64,000 nucleotides of DNA from Kutzneria sp. CA-103260 (GTDB lineage Bacteria; Actinomycetota; Actinomycetes; Mycobacteriales; Pseudonocardiaceae): the NCBI RefSeq assembly GCF_018263855.1, contig NZ_CP073318.1, positions 3,906,001-3,970,000 of the forward strand. The letters run 5' to 3'. A program made the position numbers and the translations under genes. How positions within the stretch are numbered: the first letter of the stretch is position 1; the number at the start of each line of letters is the position of its first letter. Of this stretch, positions 42,492-50,720 are shown piece after piece. The notes below the pieces were generated by a model, which was not told where the DNA came from, ran no database searches, and saw nothing but the letters and a program-made list of their open reading frames with translations.

Positions 42492-43568
42492 CTAGTCGTC
42501 ACGCCGGCAGTCGAACGTGGTCACGTAGCCCGAGTCGTCGAAGGTGTGCTTGGTGCCGGTGACGAAGTAGTCGCCGTCGAACCGGCGGCCCAGGCCGTCG
42601 ATGGTCACCCGGCGGCCGGCGCGCAGGTCGGGCAGCCCGACCGTGGAGCCGGTGCCGGTGACCATCTCGTGGGTGATGTCGCGCAGCCGGTCGCGGGCGA
42701 TCCGGTCGGCCTCGGCCTGGTCGGCCACGACCACGCTGGTGATCTCCTCGCGCTGGTTGAACGCCTGGTCCACGTCGGCGTCCTGGCCGCCGCCGGGCCG
42801 GGTGGCGGAGCCGGTGATCATCTTCTTCTGGCGGCGGTCCCAGGCCCGCACGGTCACCGTGCCGACCTGCTGCGCGGTGGTCAGCGTCGGCTGGAACTCC
42901 ACCAGCGACTTGCCCCAGCTCAGCCGATAGGTGACCCGCTTGAGGTTCTCCGACGGCTCGAAGTGCAGCACCGGTTTGCCGGTGGTCTGGTCCTCCTCGA
43001 CCCACAGCTCGTAGCCGATCCGCCGGGCCCGCTCGGCCAGGAAGATGATGTCGTACTGGTTGTCCTGCAACAGGTACGGGTAGGGCCGTTCGCCCAGCGG
43101 CTGGGTGTGCACGTCCACGTGCAGCAGGCCGCCGATCTGCTGGGCGATCTGGCTGTCGGTCAGGTTCTGGTAGGCCTGGGTGCGCTGCTTGCCGCGGAAG
43201 CGGTGCAGCACGTTGAGCGCGCTGACCACCAGCGTCGGCTGGCCCTCGGACGGGAAGTTGGGCTGCAGCGAGGTGATCTCGCCGGTCATCAGCCGGCGCA
43301 GCGGGTTCTTGCCACGGTAGCCGAGCCACAGCTCCAGCTGCTGCCCGGGCAGGAAGGTGGATCCGTTGCTGTACTTGAAGTCCCGGGCGGCGGCGTCCCA
43401 GTTGTTCACGGTCAGCTCGAAGCTGTCGATCTTGGTGATGTCGTCGGTGTAGGTCACGCTGATCACGTCGTGCAGCACGTCCTGCGGCAGCCGCCGGTTG
43501 GGCGGGTTCACCTCGAACGCCGGCACGTAGAAGTCCTGGCCCGGGTAGATCGGCACGGCCTGGGTCAT
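42492..43568 (-). CDS. eCIS hub protein (gpD-like, Afp8 N-terminal type)
   Basis: 358 aa from ATG 43568, overlapping the LysM stop (ATGA). The late-control-protein-D fold is indicated by SVTYTDDITKIDSFELTVNN, then LELWLGYRGKNPLRRLMTGE and FLAERARRIGYELWVEED. It forms the hub trimer on which the gpV spike sits. Separate gpD and gpV genes, rather than one VgrG, are common in actinobacterial loci. Confidence 0.9.
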   Translation of the reverse strand: MTQAVPIYPGQDFYVPAFEVNPPNRRLPQDVLHDVISVTYTDDITKIDSFELTVNNWDAAARDFKYSNGSTFLPGQQLELWLGYRGKNPLRRLMTGEITSLQPNFPSEGQPTLVVSALNVLHRFRGKQRTQAYQNLTDSQIAQQIGGLLHVDVHTQPLGERPYPYLLQDNQYDIIFLAERARRIGYELWVEEDQTTGKPVLHFEPSENLKRVTYRLSWGKSLVEFQPTLTTAQQVGTVTVRAWDRRQKKMITGSATRPGGGQDADVDQAFNQREEITSVVVADQAEADRIARDRLRDITHEMVTGTGSTVGLPDLRAGRRVTIDGLGRRFDGDYFVTGTKHTFDDSGYVTTFDCRRDD

Positions 43569-44251
43569 GGCGCGCTCCCGCCCGGGGTGAGCGGCGGGAT
43601 CTCCAGCGTGCTGCCCGGCCGGGGCCGGCGCGGGTCGGAGACGTGGTTGCGGTCGGCCAACACCCGCCACTTGGCCGGGTCGCCGTACTCGGCGGCGGCG
43701 ATGTCCGACAGCGTGTCGCCGCGCCGCACGACGCGGGCCTTGGTGTGGTCGGGCGACTGGAGCTTGAGCTCCTGGAGCTGCTCCTCCAGCGTCTTGTACT
43801 CGCGCAGGGTGAGCGAAACCGTGGCCCGCAACGGGGTTCCGGCCGGGCTGAACAGGGTGAACTTCTGCTGGATCTGCTCGGCGATCGCGGTGAACGACAG
43901 CGAGCCCCAGCTCACCCGGAACCGCGGCGGGGCGTGCGTGGCCGGCTGGATCTTGACCAGCTGGTACACCTGCCGGGTCTGGGTGGTGACGTCCGGGGCG
44001 TCCTCCCCCATGCCGCCGTCGGTGGTGTCGAACAGCAGGTCCAGGGTCAGCCGCTCGTCCTGGCCGCGGACGAACTGCAGCACCGGCGAGTCGATCCCGG
44101 GAATGCCGATCTCGGCGATCTGCGCGCCCTTGGTCCGCGTGTACTCGGTCGGGTTGAACTGGACCTCGAAGTGGTCCAGCAGACCCTTGCCGACGTCCAC
44201 AGTGGACTTGTCGAGGATCTCGATGCGGATCTTGGTCAGCGCCATCGTCAC
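43565..44251 (-). CDS. eCIS LysM-domain tube-initiator protein (Afp7-like)
   Basis: 228 aa from GTG 44251 (GTGA overlap); ATG 44245 is a close alternative. The N-terminal 150 residues match the tube-baseplate adaptor family (HFEVQFNPTEYTRTKGAQIA, LTLDLLFDTTDGG). The C-terminal LysM is VRRGDTLSDIAAAEYGDPAK. Afp7/gp53-type proteins join the inner tube to the baseplate hub, and the LysM is structural there rather than wall-binding. Confidence 0.9.
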   Translation of the reverse strand: MTMALTKIRIEILDKSTVDVGKGLLDHFEVQFNPTEYTRTKGAQIAEIGIPGIDSPVLQFVRGQDERLTLDLLFDTTDGGMGEDAPDVTTQTRQVYQLVKIQPATHAPPRFRVSWGSLSFTAIAEQIQQKFTLFSPAGTPLRATVSLTLREYKTLEEQLQELKLQSPDHTKARVVRRGDTLSDIAAAEYGDPAKWRVLADRNHVSDPRRPRPGSTLEIPPLTPGGSAP

Positions 44252-44445
44252 TCCACGATCGGGCTCGGCGGGGTGGCGGAACGGCGCAGCTCGGTCGCCG
44301 CGGCCGTGGACTCGGCCTGCCGGCGGGCGGTGGCCAGCCGGGCGGCCACCAGCTCCACCAGCCGGGTCAGCTGCTCCTCGGTGAACGGCAGCTCGCCGGT
44401 GTTGACGTGCACGCGGCTGGTGAGATTGTCGATGTGCATCGGCAC
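44248..44445 (-). CDS. eCIS small protein, DUF5908-like (Afp6/Pvc6 position)
   Basis: 65 aa from GTG 44445; the start MPMHIDNLTSRVHVN matches the MPIEIxEL opening of DUF5908 proteins better than the inner ATG 44439. The rest is a short amphipathic helix. It lies between tube 2 and the LysM gene, the position of Afp6/Pvc6. Function is not known. Confidence 0.72.
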   Translation of the reverse strand: MPMHIDNLTSRVHVNTGELPFTEEQLTRLVELVAARLATARRQAESTAAATELRRSATPPSPIVE

Positions 44446-44452
44446 TGCCGGC

Positions 44453-44893
44453 TCACCCCATCATCTCGAGGCCCTCGTGGACCAGTTCGATCGTCTCCAC
44501 CGCGACCTGGTTCTGGGTCGCGTTCAGCGCCGGCCCCACCCACTTCACCGGGTAGGCCCGGCGGAACTGCCACTGAGCCACCACCTGCTCGCCGCTCGGG
44601 TCGTGCAGCAGGATGGACCCGCTGCGGCGGTTGACGGTCCCGCCGGCCAGCTCCGCGTGCCAGGCCCACAGCGAGCGGTCGGCGAGGCCCCGCTTCAGCT
44701 GGAGGTTGGTCTGCTTGGTGCGCACCGGAAGCTTGTGCAGCACGGTGTTCAGGCCGCCCTCGGGATAGTCGAACACCTCGGTCTCCAACTGAAGTCCGCC
44801 GATCTCGCTGAACCCGCCGAGCGGCAGGTCGTCCACCCGCACCTCGAACCGGAACCCGAGGAACGGGTCGGTCCGCCGCGCCACCTCCGCCAT
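44453..44893 (-). CDS. eCIS inner tube protein 2 (Afp5-like, baseplate-proximal)
   Basis: 146 aa of the T4 gp19-like tube family: DPFLGFRFEVRVDDLPLGGF at the N-terminus and VKWVGPALNATQNQVAVETI near the end. Similar in length to tube 1 but diverged. It sits with the LysM and DUF5908 genes, so it is probably the specialised ring that connects tube to hub. Confidence 0.9.
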   Translation of the reverse strand: MAEVARRTDPFLGFRFEVRVDDLPLGGFSEIGGLQLETEVFDYPEGGLNTVLHKLPVRTKQTNLQLKRGLADRSLWAWHAELAGGTVNRRSGSILLHDPSGEQVVAQWQFRRAYPVKWVGPALNATQNQVAVETIELVHEGLEMMG

Positions 44894-44894
44894 G

Positions 44895-46538
44895 TCAGCC
44901 TCCCGACTCCGTGTCCACCGACATCCCGGTCGGCGTGCGGATCACCCGGATCACCACGAACTCCGCCGGTGGCGGCGGGTTCAGCCCGATCAGGCAGGTG
45001 AACTTGCCGACGGCGAGGTCGGCCGGCGGGTTGACCGAGGCGTCGCACCGCACCGAGAACGCCTGGTCCTTGGTCGCCCCGGCCAGCATCCCGTTGCGCC
45101 ACACCTGTTCCAGCAGACTGCGGATCACCCGGTCCAGCTCGGTCTGCAACGCCGGGCCGTTGGGCTCGAACACCGTCCAGGCCGTGTCGCTGAGGATCTG
45201 CTCCTCCAGCGCCAGCACCAGCCGCCGAACGTTGAGGTAGAGCCATTCCGGGTCGGACCGGGTCACGGTCCGGTCGCCCAGCACCCGGATGCCGCGCTGG
45301 ACCCGGATCGCGTTCACCCCGCCGTCGTTGAGATCACCGTGCGCGATGTCGTCCACAGTGGACACCGTGTCCACCGGTAGCTCGACCAGCTCGTTGGCCG
45401 GCGGCTTGTGCACGCCGACCGTCGTGTCGACCCGCGCGCAGACGCCGGCGACGTGCCCGCTGGGCGGGACGGCCGTCACGTCGGCGTCCGGCGAGAGCGG
45501 GTCGACCACCAGCAGCCACGGGTAGTACAGCGCCCCGAAGGACGAGTCGAACTGGTTGCGCCACGCCACTGCGTCGGCCGGGCTGGTCAGCGGATCCTGC
45601 GGGGAGTCCAGCAGCGTGACCCGGTCGTGGTGCCGCTCGCAGTGCGCGATCATCGCCGCCTGGACCTCGGCAACCTCGTCCGGAGTGAAGGGCGGCCGGG
45701 CCGTCGGGTCCACCACCGGCGGCGAATCCCCAGTGGTGGCCGACAGATCACCGCACGGCGGCGTGGGCGTGGTCGGACGCCGTGTCACTGACACCGGCCG
45801 TGCCCACAGATCCGGCTGCACCACCAGCGCGACCTCGTCGATCGTGTCCAATGCGGACAGTCCCCACGGATGGTCGGCGCCGATGAAGTGCTCGGTGGTC
45901 AGCGTGGCCAACCCATCCGCCCCACCGGTCAGCACCAGCGGACCCGGCACCGGCGAGTGGCCCGACGCGTTCGGCGGCCAGGACACCGTGACGAGCCGGG
46001 AGCCGGCGTTCGGATCGTCCAGCAGCGCCACCGGATCGCGGCCCACCACCGGGTTCGGCACCGGCGCGAGGTTGCGCCACACCTCGGTCACGGCGCCGAG
46101 CCGCAGCGTCAGCGTGAACAGGCCGCCGCCGGCGTTGTCCACCCGGCAGCTCACCTGCTCGCCCCACATCCCCGGGCTGGTCGCGGCCAGCGCCAGCACC
46201 GGACCGCCCTGGGCGTCCAGCAGCGTCACCGTCGCCGTGCCGGCCGTGGCCGGGTCCGCGACGCGGACGACCCAGCAGCGGCTGCCCCCGTTGGCGTAGA
46301 ACCCTTCCACGGCATACGCCAGGTAGGCGGCCGGCAGGTGTTCGCCGAACACGCCCCGGAACTGGTCCCAGCCCTCGACGGCGACCGCCTGGTGCAGCGG
46401 GCCGCGCTCGGCGACCCCGACGAAGCCGGCGATGTCGGTGCGCACCAGGGTGCGCGCCTGCGGGGCGGCGTCCAGCCACTCCAGCCGGACCCCGGGGGTC
46501 CGGTAGGAGCTGAGCGGGGCGGTGCGCGGCGAGGTCAC
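44895..46538 (-). CDS. eCIS sheath protein 2
   Basis: 547 aa from GTG 46538 (GTGA overlap with tube 1). It opens SSYRTPGVRLEWLD and DIAGFVGVAERGPLHQAV as in contractile sheath subunits. It ends with the conserved sheath C-terminal domain (SDPEWLYLNVRRLVLALEEQ, then FTCLIGLNPPPPAEFVVIRV). It is more diverged and longer than sheath 1, so may form the baseplate-proximal layer or a minor fraction. Confidence 0.9.
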   Translation of the reverse strand: MTSPRTAPLSSYRTPGVRLEWLDAAPQARTLVRTDIAGFVGVAERGPLHQAVAVEGWDQFRGVFGEHLPAAYLAYAVEGFYANGGSRCWVVRVADPATAGTATVTLLDAQGGPVLALAATSPGMWGEQVSCRVDNAGGGLFTLTLRLGAVTEVWRNLAPVPNPVVGRDPVALLDDPNAGSRLVTVSWPPNASGHSPVPGPLVLTGGADGLATLTTEHFIGADHPWGLSALDTIDEVALVVQPDLWARPVSVTRRPTTPTPPCGDLSATTGDSPPVVDPTARPPFTPDEVAEVQAAMIAHCERHHDRVTLLDSPQDPLTSPADAVAWRNQFDSSFGALYYPWLLVVDPLSPDADVTAVPPSGHVAGVCARVDTTVGVHKPPANELVELPVDTVSTVDDIAHGDLNDGGVNAIRVQRGIRVLGDRTVTRSDPEWLYLNVRRLVLALEEQILSDTAWTVFEPNGPALQTELDRVIRSLLEQVWRNGMLAGATKDQAFSVRCDASVNPPADLAVGKFTCLIGLNPPPPAEFVVIRVIRTPTGMSVDTESGG

Positions 46539-46987
46539 GACGCCTGCTGGTCCAGGGTGAGGCCCTCCACGGCCAACACCAGCTCCTCGACGGCGACCTC
46601 GTTGGTCTTGGCGTTGAACGTCGGCGCCGAGTACTTCTTGGCCCAGGCGTTGGTGAACGTCCAGCGCAGCGCCGGCTTGCCGGCCTCGTCGTTGAGGATG
46701 AGGTGCCCGCCGCGGCGCACCACCTTGCCGTCCATCGCGGTCTTGCGCCACTCCCACAGGTCGCGGCTGGTGGTGTAGCCGCGCTTGAGCGTGATGTCGC
46801 CGAACTTCTTCAGCCCGGGGATCTTGGTCACGGTGATGTCCATCGAGCCCTCGCGGTACTCGATGACGTCCTGCTCGGTGTTGGCCCCGGTGCACTCGGA
46901 GAAGCCGTGCACACCGTCCAGGCCGTCGATGTCGAGGGTGAAGTTGAACGCGGCGAAGGGATCCTGCCGCACGCCGGTGTTGGGCAT
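46535..46987 (-). CDS. eCIS inner tube protein 1 (main tube)
   Basis: 150 aa of the gp19-like family: DPFAAFNFTLDIDGLDGVHG, then GFSECTGANTEQDVIEYREG and KKYSAPTFNAKTNEVAVEEL. It directly follows sheath 1, the usual pairing of the major sheath and tube. Hexamers should stack to form the inner tube. Confidence 0.93.
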   Translation of the reverse strand: MPNTGVRQDPFAAFNFTLDIDGLDGVHGFSECTGANTEQDVIEYREGSMDITVTKIPGLKKFGDITLKRGYTTSRDLWEWRKTAMDGKVVRRGGHLILNDEAGKPALRWTFTNAWAKKYSAPTFNAKTNEVAVEELVLAVEGLTLDQQAS

Positions 46988-47004
46988 CGGTCACGTCTCC
47001 TGGA

Positions 47005-48534
47005 TCAGCTGGTGGCCTCGGCGGTGAACTGGGAGAAGCGCAGGATCACGAACTCGGCCGGACGCACCGCGGCCAGCCCGATCAGGCAGATCAGCCGGCC
47101 GTTGAGGATGTCGTCGGTGGACATCGTGGTGCGGTCGCAGCGCACGAAGAACGCCTCCTCGCGGGTGGCGCCCATCAGCGCGCCGTCCCGCCAGACCTGC
47201 TCCAGGAAGGTCTCGATGGTGCGGCGGACCCGGGCCCAGGTCGGCTCGGCGTTGGGCTCGAAGACCAGCCACTGCAGGCCGCGGTCGACCGACTTCTCGA
47301 CGAAGTTGAACAGCCGCCGCACGTTCACGTAGACCCACTCGGGGTCGTCCGAGATGGTCCGCGCGCCCCACAGCCGGATGCCCCGCCCGGCCGAGCGGAA
47401 GTCCCGGAAGGCGTTGATGCCGAACGGGTTGAGCACGTCCTGTGCGCCCTTGGTGACCGGGAACTCCAGCGGCCCCTCGGTCGGCGTCAGGTCCGCGGTG
47501 AGGATGCCCTGCACCTCGTAGTTGGCCGGGGCCTTGTGCACGCCGCGGGTGACGTCGTTGAACGCGTAGATGCCGGCGACGAAGCCGCTGGGCGGCACCA
47601 GCACGGTGACCCGGCTGCGCGGGTCGATCACCCGCAGGTGCGGGTAGTAGATGGCGGCGTAGTTGGACCGCTGCGTCAGGTAGGCGCCGGGATTGGTCTC
47701 GATGTTGCCGGCGCCGGCCGGCACGTCCAGCACCGCGACGCGGTCACGCAGCGTCTCGCACTGCTCGATGATCGCCGACTGCAACAGGTTCTGCTCGGCC
47801 GCGCCCAGCAGCGCGCCGTTGACCGCGTCCGGCACGGCCAGGATCGCCACGTCGTCCACCGCGGCCAGCGCCGACAGCCCCTTGAGCTGGTCCGGCGGGA
47901 CGGCGGGGTCGCCGATGAAGGAGTCCGCGGTCAGGTCGGCGGTCCCGTCGCTGCCGCCGGCCAACGGGGTCGCGGCCACGTGAGTCGGCGCCGACGGCGT
48001 CTCGCCGGCCGGCCAGGACAGTTTCACCGCGTGCGAGCCGGTGTTCACGACGCTGCGCGCGAAGCGGGAGTCCTTGGGGTCGGCCGAGAGCTCGTCGAAG
48101 TCCTCGGTCACCGTGCCGTAGCTGATCCGCAGCCGGAACCGGTTCGGGTCCCGGGTCGCCGCGCTGACCTGCACCTGCACGGTGTTGGCCCAGGCGCCCG
48201 GGCCGAGTACGGTGATCGTCGGCCGCGCGCCCGCGGCGGCCAGTTCCAGGCTCGCCGAGGTGGCGTCGGAGCGGGTGATCCGCGCGACGAACACCCGCTG
48301 GCCGCCGTTGGCGAAGAAGCCCTGCGCCGACAGCGGGAGCGCGGACTGCGCCGGGTCGAGCGGATCTCCGTACCAGCGCAGGAACTCCGGCCAGGAGGTG
48401 ATCAGCACCGCCTGGGTCGGACCCCGCTGGGTCAGCCCGACGAAACCGGCCGTGCTCGTGCTCACCCCCTGGATGGGCACGACGTCGCCGCGGACCTCCT
48501 CGACATAAATGCCGGGAGCGAGGTACTCAGGCAT
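47005..48534 (-). CDS. eCIS sheath protein 1 (main sheath)
   Basis: 509 aa with EYLAPGIYVEEVRGDVVPIQ, then GVSTSTAGFVGLTQRGPTQA at the N-terminus. The C-terminal domain DPEWVYVNVRRLFNFVEKSV and LICLIGLAAVRPAEFVILRF is the sheath interlocking region. The ATG overlaps the upstream gene by 8 bp. Likely the main contractile sheath, given its closeness to classical members and its pairing with tube 1. Confidence 0.94.
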   Translation of the reverse strand: MPEYLAPGIYVEEVRGDVVPIQGVSTSTAGFVGLTQRGPTQAVLITSWPEFLRWYGDPLDPAQSALPLSAQGFFANGGQRVFVARITRSDATSASLELAAAGARPTITVLGPGAWANTVQVQVSAATRDPNRFRLRISYGTVTEDFDELSADPKDSRFARSVVNTGSHAVKLSWPAGETPSAPTHVAATPLAGGSDGTADLTADSFIGDPAVPPDQLKGLSALAAVDDVAILAVPDAVNGALLGAAEQNLLQSAIIEQCETLRDRVAVLDVPAGAGNIETNPGAYLTQRSNYAAIYYPHLRVIDPRSRVTVLVPPSGFVAGIYAFNDVTRGVHKAPANYEVQGILTADLTPTEGPLEFPVTKGAQDVLNPFGINAFRDFRSAGRGIRLWGARTISDDPEWVYVNVRRLFNFVEKSVDRGLQWLVFEPNAEPTWARVRRTIETFLEQVWRDGALMGATREEAFFVRCDRTTMSTDDILNGRLICLIGLAAVRPAEFVILRFSQFTAEATS

Positions 48535-49492
48535 CGGTACTCCTCAGGCTGTGGTCGGGTCTGGGAAAGCTGAAGTCGGGCACGGTCGTGGTGGTCCGGG
48601 GCGCGACGGCCACGCCCGTGGCGGACTGGGTGCGGCCGTCGGGCAGGGTCGCGGTGACGGTCACCGTCGTCGCCGGCTGCGTCGGCGGGAAGTAGAAGGC
48701 CCACACGCCGTCGGCCCGGACGCCGGCCGCCACGCCGCCGACCGAGACGACGACCTTGCGCGGATCGACCCCGGCGGCCCGGATCCGCCCGCGCACCGCG
48801 GTCTGCGGCAGCACCGCCTCGCCCGCCGGCGTGACGGGAACATCCGGTATGGCAACGGGATCCGCGCCGGGGGCGGTGATCGTGACGGTGACCAGGTCGG
48901 TGGCGGGCACGCCGTCGGCGAACACCAGCACCCACTGCCCGTCCGTGTCCGTGCGGTACGAGGTCGCGCCCGGGGCCGTCACCACGGCGTCCACGACACC
49001 GGAGCCGTCCGGGTGCAGGGTGGCTCCGCGCAACAACGCCAAGGCGGTGCTCACCGTGCCGCCGATCTGCACCGGCGGCGGTGTGCTCGCGGTCGGGAAC
49101 GGGTAGCTGTAACCGGCCTCCAGCACCATCTCGAACGGCTCGGGCTGGTCGTGGGTCGCCGGCAGGAACACGTTGTCGAAGTCGGCGACCTGGTAGTGGT
49201 CCGCGCGCACCCGCAGCAGGTACGGACCGGCGCCGAACGCCGTCTTCTGCTGACGGCCGTCAGGCTGGCTCAACAGCCCGAAGTTGACGGTGTAGCCGTG
49301 CGCGGTGCTGGCCAGCACCAGCTCCGGCGGCTCGGCGAAAGTGCGCTGCGCGCCGGGAGTGTGGTCGGCCAGCAGGAAGATGCGCACCGGGCTGATCAGC
49401 CGGGGACGGGCCCCGGCCAGGCCCCGCTGCCGCGCGAAGCCGTCGACGACGTCGAACACCCTGGCCGCGGTGAGGGTCCGGTACTCGGTCAT
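48527..49492 (-). CDS. eCIS-linked beta-rich protein of unknown function
   Basis: 321 aa, predicted mostly beta-strand with no signal peptide or membrane segment. The first part (PVRIFLLADHTPGAQRTFA, FGAGPYLLRVRADHYQVADF) precedes two carboxypeptidase-regulatory/Ig-like units (SGVVDAVVTAPG, RGRIRAAGVDP). It overlaps both neighbours, DUF4255 and sheath 1, so is an integral member of the operon. It could be a cap accessory or decoration protein; the family is not one I recognise. Confidence 0.6.
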   Translation of the reverse strand: MTEYRTLTAARVFDVVDGFARQRGLAGARPRLISPVRIFLLADHTPGAQRTFAEPPELVLASTAHGYTVNFGLLSQPDGRQQKTAFGAGPYLLRVRADHYQVADFDNVFLPATHDQPEPFEMVLEAGYSYPFPTASTPPPVQIGGTVSTALALLRGATLHPDGSGVVDAVVTAPGATSYRTDTDGQWVLVFADGVPATDLVTVTITAPGADPVAIPDVPVTPAGEAVLPQTAVRGRIRAAGVDPRKVVVSVGGVAAGVRADGVWAFYFPPTQPATTVTVTATLPDGRTQSATGVAVAPRTTTTVPDFSFPRPDHSLRSTDA

Positions 49493-50070
49493 CCGGCCAC
49501 CGCCGCCTCACCGGTGGTGATGTCCAGCACCGGCGCGCTCTCGTCCAGCGTCGTGCTGTCGACCCGGAACACCCGCACCAGGTAGCAGACCGACAGCCGG
49601 TACGGCTCCTGCAACGCCTCCCAGATCCGGGTGACCTCCTCCAGCGGCAGCCGGCAGAACACCACCCGCACCTCGTCGATCACCGCGTTGAGCTGGTCGC
49701 GGACGTACACGCTGCTGTTGTCGTGCAACACCTGCATCGTCTTGCCGATCAGCACCTGGTCGTTCTCGCCGGAGCTGGTGAACGGCGTGACCAGGTAGGA
49801 CAGGTCCAGCGCGAGCGGCGACGGCCGGCTCTGGTTGCGGTTGGGCTCGGCGACCGCCGGGATGTTCTTCATGAACTCGTTCTCGGTGATCCGGTACAGC
49901 CACAGCGACAGGTGCTTGGACGGGTCGCGCGCGGTCTCGGTCGGATTGCTGAACACGATCCCGTTCTCGCCGTTGACCAACGAGTTCACCATCGGATCGG
50001 CCTCGTAGGCGGCGGCCAGGATCCGGCGCAGCGACCGGCTCACGGTGTTCAGCGCCAGATACCCACTCAT
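49489..50070 (-). CDS. eCIS tail-terminator protein, DUF4255 (Afp16-like)
   Basis: 193 aa from ATG 50070. ALNTVSRSLRRILAAAYE at the N-terminus and LSLWLYRITENEFMKN, then LDLSYLVTPFTSSGENDQVL, are DUF4255 blocks. Family members such as Afp16 cap the distal end of the sheath and tube. It is the first structural gene of the operon. Confidence 0.92.
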   Translation of the reverse strand: MSGYLALNTVSRSLRRILAAAYEADPMVNSLVNGENGIVFSNPTETARDPSKHLSLWLYRITENEFMKNIPAVAEPNRNQSRPSPLALDLSYLVTPFTSSGENDQVLIGKTMQVLHDNSSVYVRDQLNAVIDEVRVVFCRLPLEEVTRIWEALQEPYRLSVCYLVRVFRVDSTTLDESAPVLDITTGEAAVAG

Positions 50071-50143
50071 GACGTCGCCTCGCTGGCGCTCGGCGGCCGC
50101 ATTCGCGACCACACAGTGCTGAATGATTCGCTCGCAAGCTCGC

Positions 50144-50509
50144 TCATGCCCGGCCCGCCGCCCGGACCGCGGCGACCAACGTGCTCGGGCCGAGCTCGCC
50201 CAGCTCGGCGCGCTGCGGTCGGAGCTGCCACAGGGAGCCGGTGCCGCTGTCGCCGTAGACCGCGAGCACCGAGGTGGTGTGGTCCACGCCGAAGTACTCG
50301 GGGTGCTCGGCCAGCATCCGGTCGTCGTCCAGGTGCCACACCACGACGTCCGGCCGGGACCGCCGCAGCTCCTCGGCCAGCCGGTGCTCCTGGCCGGGCG
50401 GCAGGTCCCGGACCACCTCGACGTCGGGCTGCCGGGCCAGCAGCTCCCGGATCACCCCGCCCAGCACGCCGGAACAGGACATCAGCGCAACGCGCGACCC
50501 TCTCGCCAT
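50144..50509 (-). CDS. Degenerate receiver-only protein heading the eCIS operon
   Basis: 121 aa from ATG 50509. It reads as a response-regulator receiver fold: SRVALMSCSGVLGGVIRELL, then DVVVWHLDDD, and the C-terminal LVAAVRAA helix. The phospho-acceptor Asp expected after DVVV is not there (His sits at that position), and the acidic pair of strand 1 is missing. There is no DNA-binding domain. Probably a regulatory or assembly partner rather than a phospho-switch. The gap to the DUF4255 start is 73 bp. Confidence 0.62.
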   Translation of the reverse strand: MARGSRVALMSCSGVLGGVIRELLARQPDVEVVRDLPPGQEHRLAEELRRSRPDVVVWHLDDDRMLAEHPEYFGVDHTTSVLAVYGDSGTGSLWQLRPQRAELGELGPSTLVAAVRAAGRA

Positions 50510-50592
50510 CCCGCCCCTTCCCCAGGTGTGTCCACCCAGTGAGCCCGACGGGCCGGGCCGGCGGCAATGAACACCGGGATCCGTTCGGGGAT

Positions 50593-50627
50593 CAGGGGAT
50601 CCGGATCCTCCCGCGCCGGATCCCCTG
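50593..50627. promoter_or_regulatory. 12-bp inverted repeat upstream of the eCIS operon
   Basis: CAGGGGATCCGG (50593-50604) pairs with CCGGATCCCCTG (50616-50627), with further GGGATCCGG copies on both sides (50577-50590, 50636-50648). It lies 84 bp upstream of the first eCIS-operon start and beyond the LuxR terminator. It is a plausible operator or leader structure for the operon promoter. Confidence 0.45.
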
Positions 50628-50671
50628 CCGTCGCCGGGGATCCGGACCTGCCCCAACGGGCGAAACACAAG

Positions 50672-50706
50672 GCAGCGGCCCGCGTCCGGTGGACGCGGGC
50701 CGCTGC
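50672..50706 (-). terminator. Strong hairpin terminator of the LuxR gene
   Basis: A perfect 16-bp stem (50672-50687 with 50691-50706) and a three-base loop, 14 bases beyond the LuxR stop, followed on the minus strand by CTTGTGTTTC. It should separate LuxR transcription from the eCIS operon. Confidence 0.75.
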
Positions 50707-50720
50707 GGTGTCCGGATCTT

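Noticed and set aside
23143..50509. Prophage or type VI secretion system as the explanation of the tail genes
   Set aside because: No capsid, portal, terminase, integrase or lysis genes, and no TssJLM membrane complex. DUF4255, DUF4157, DUF5908, and Afp15-like ATPase together define an eCIS.
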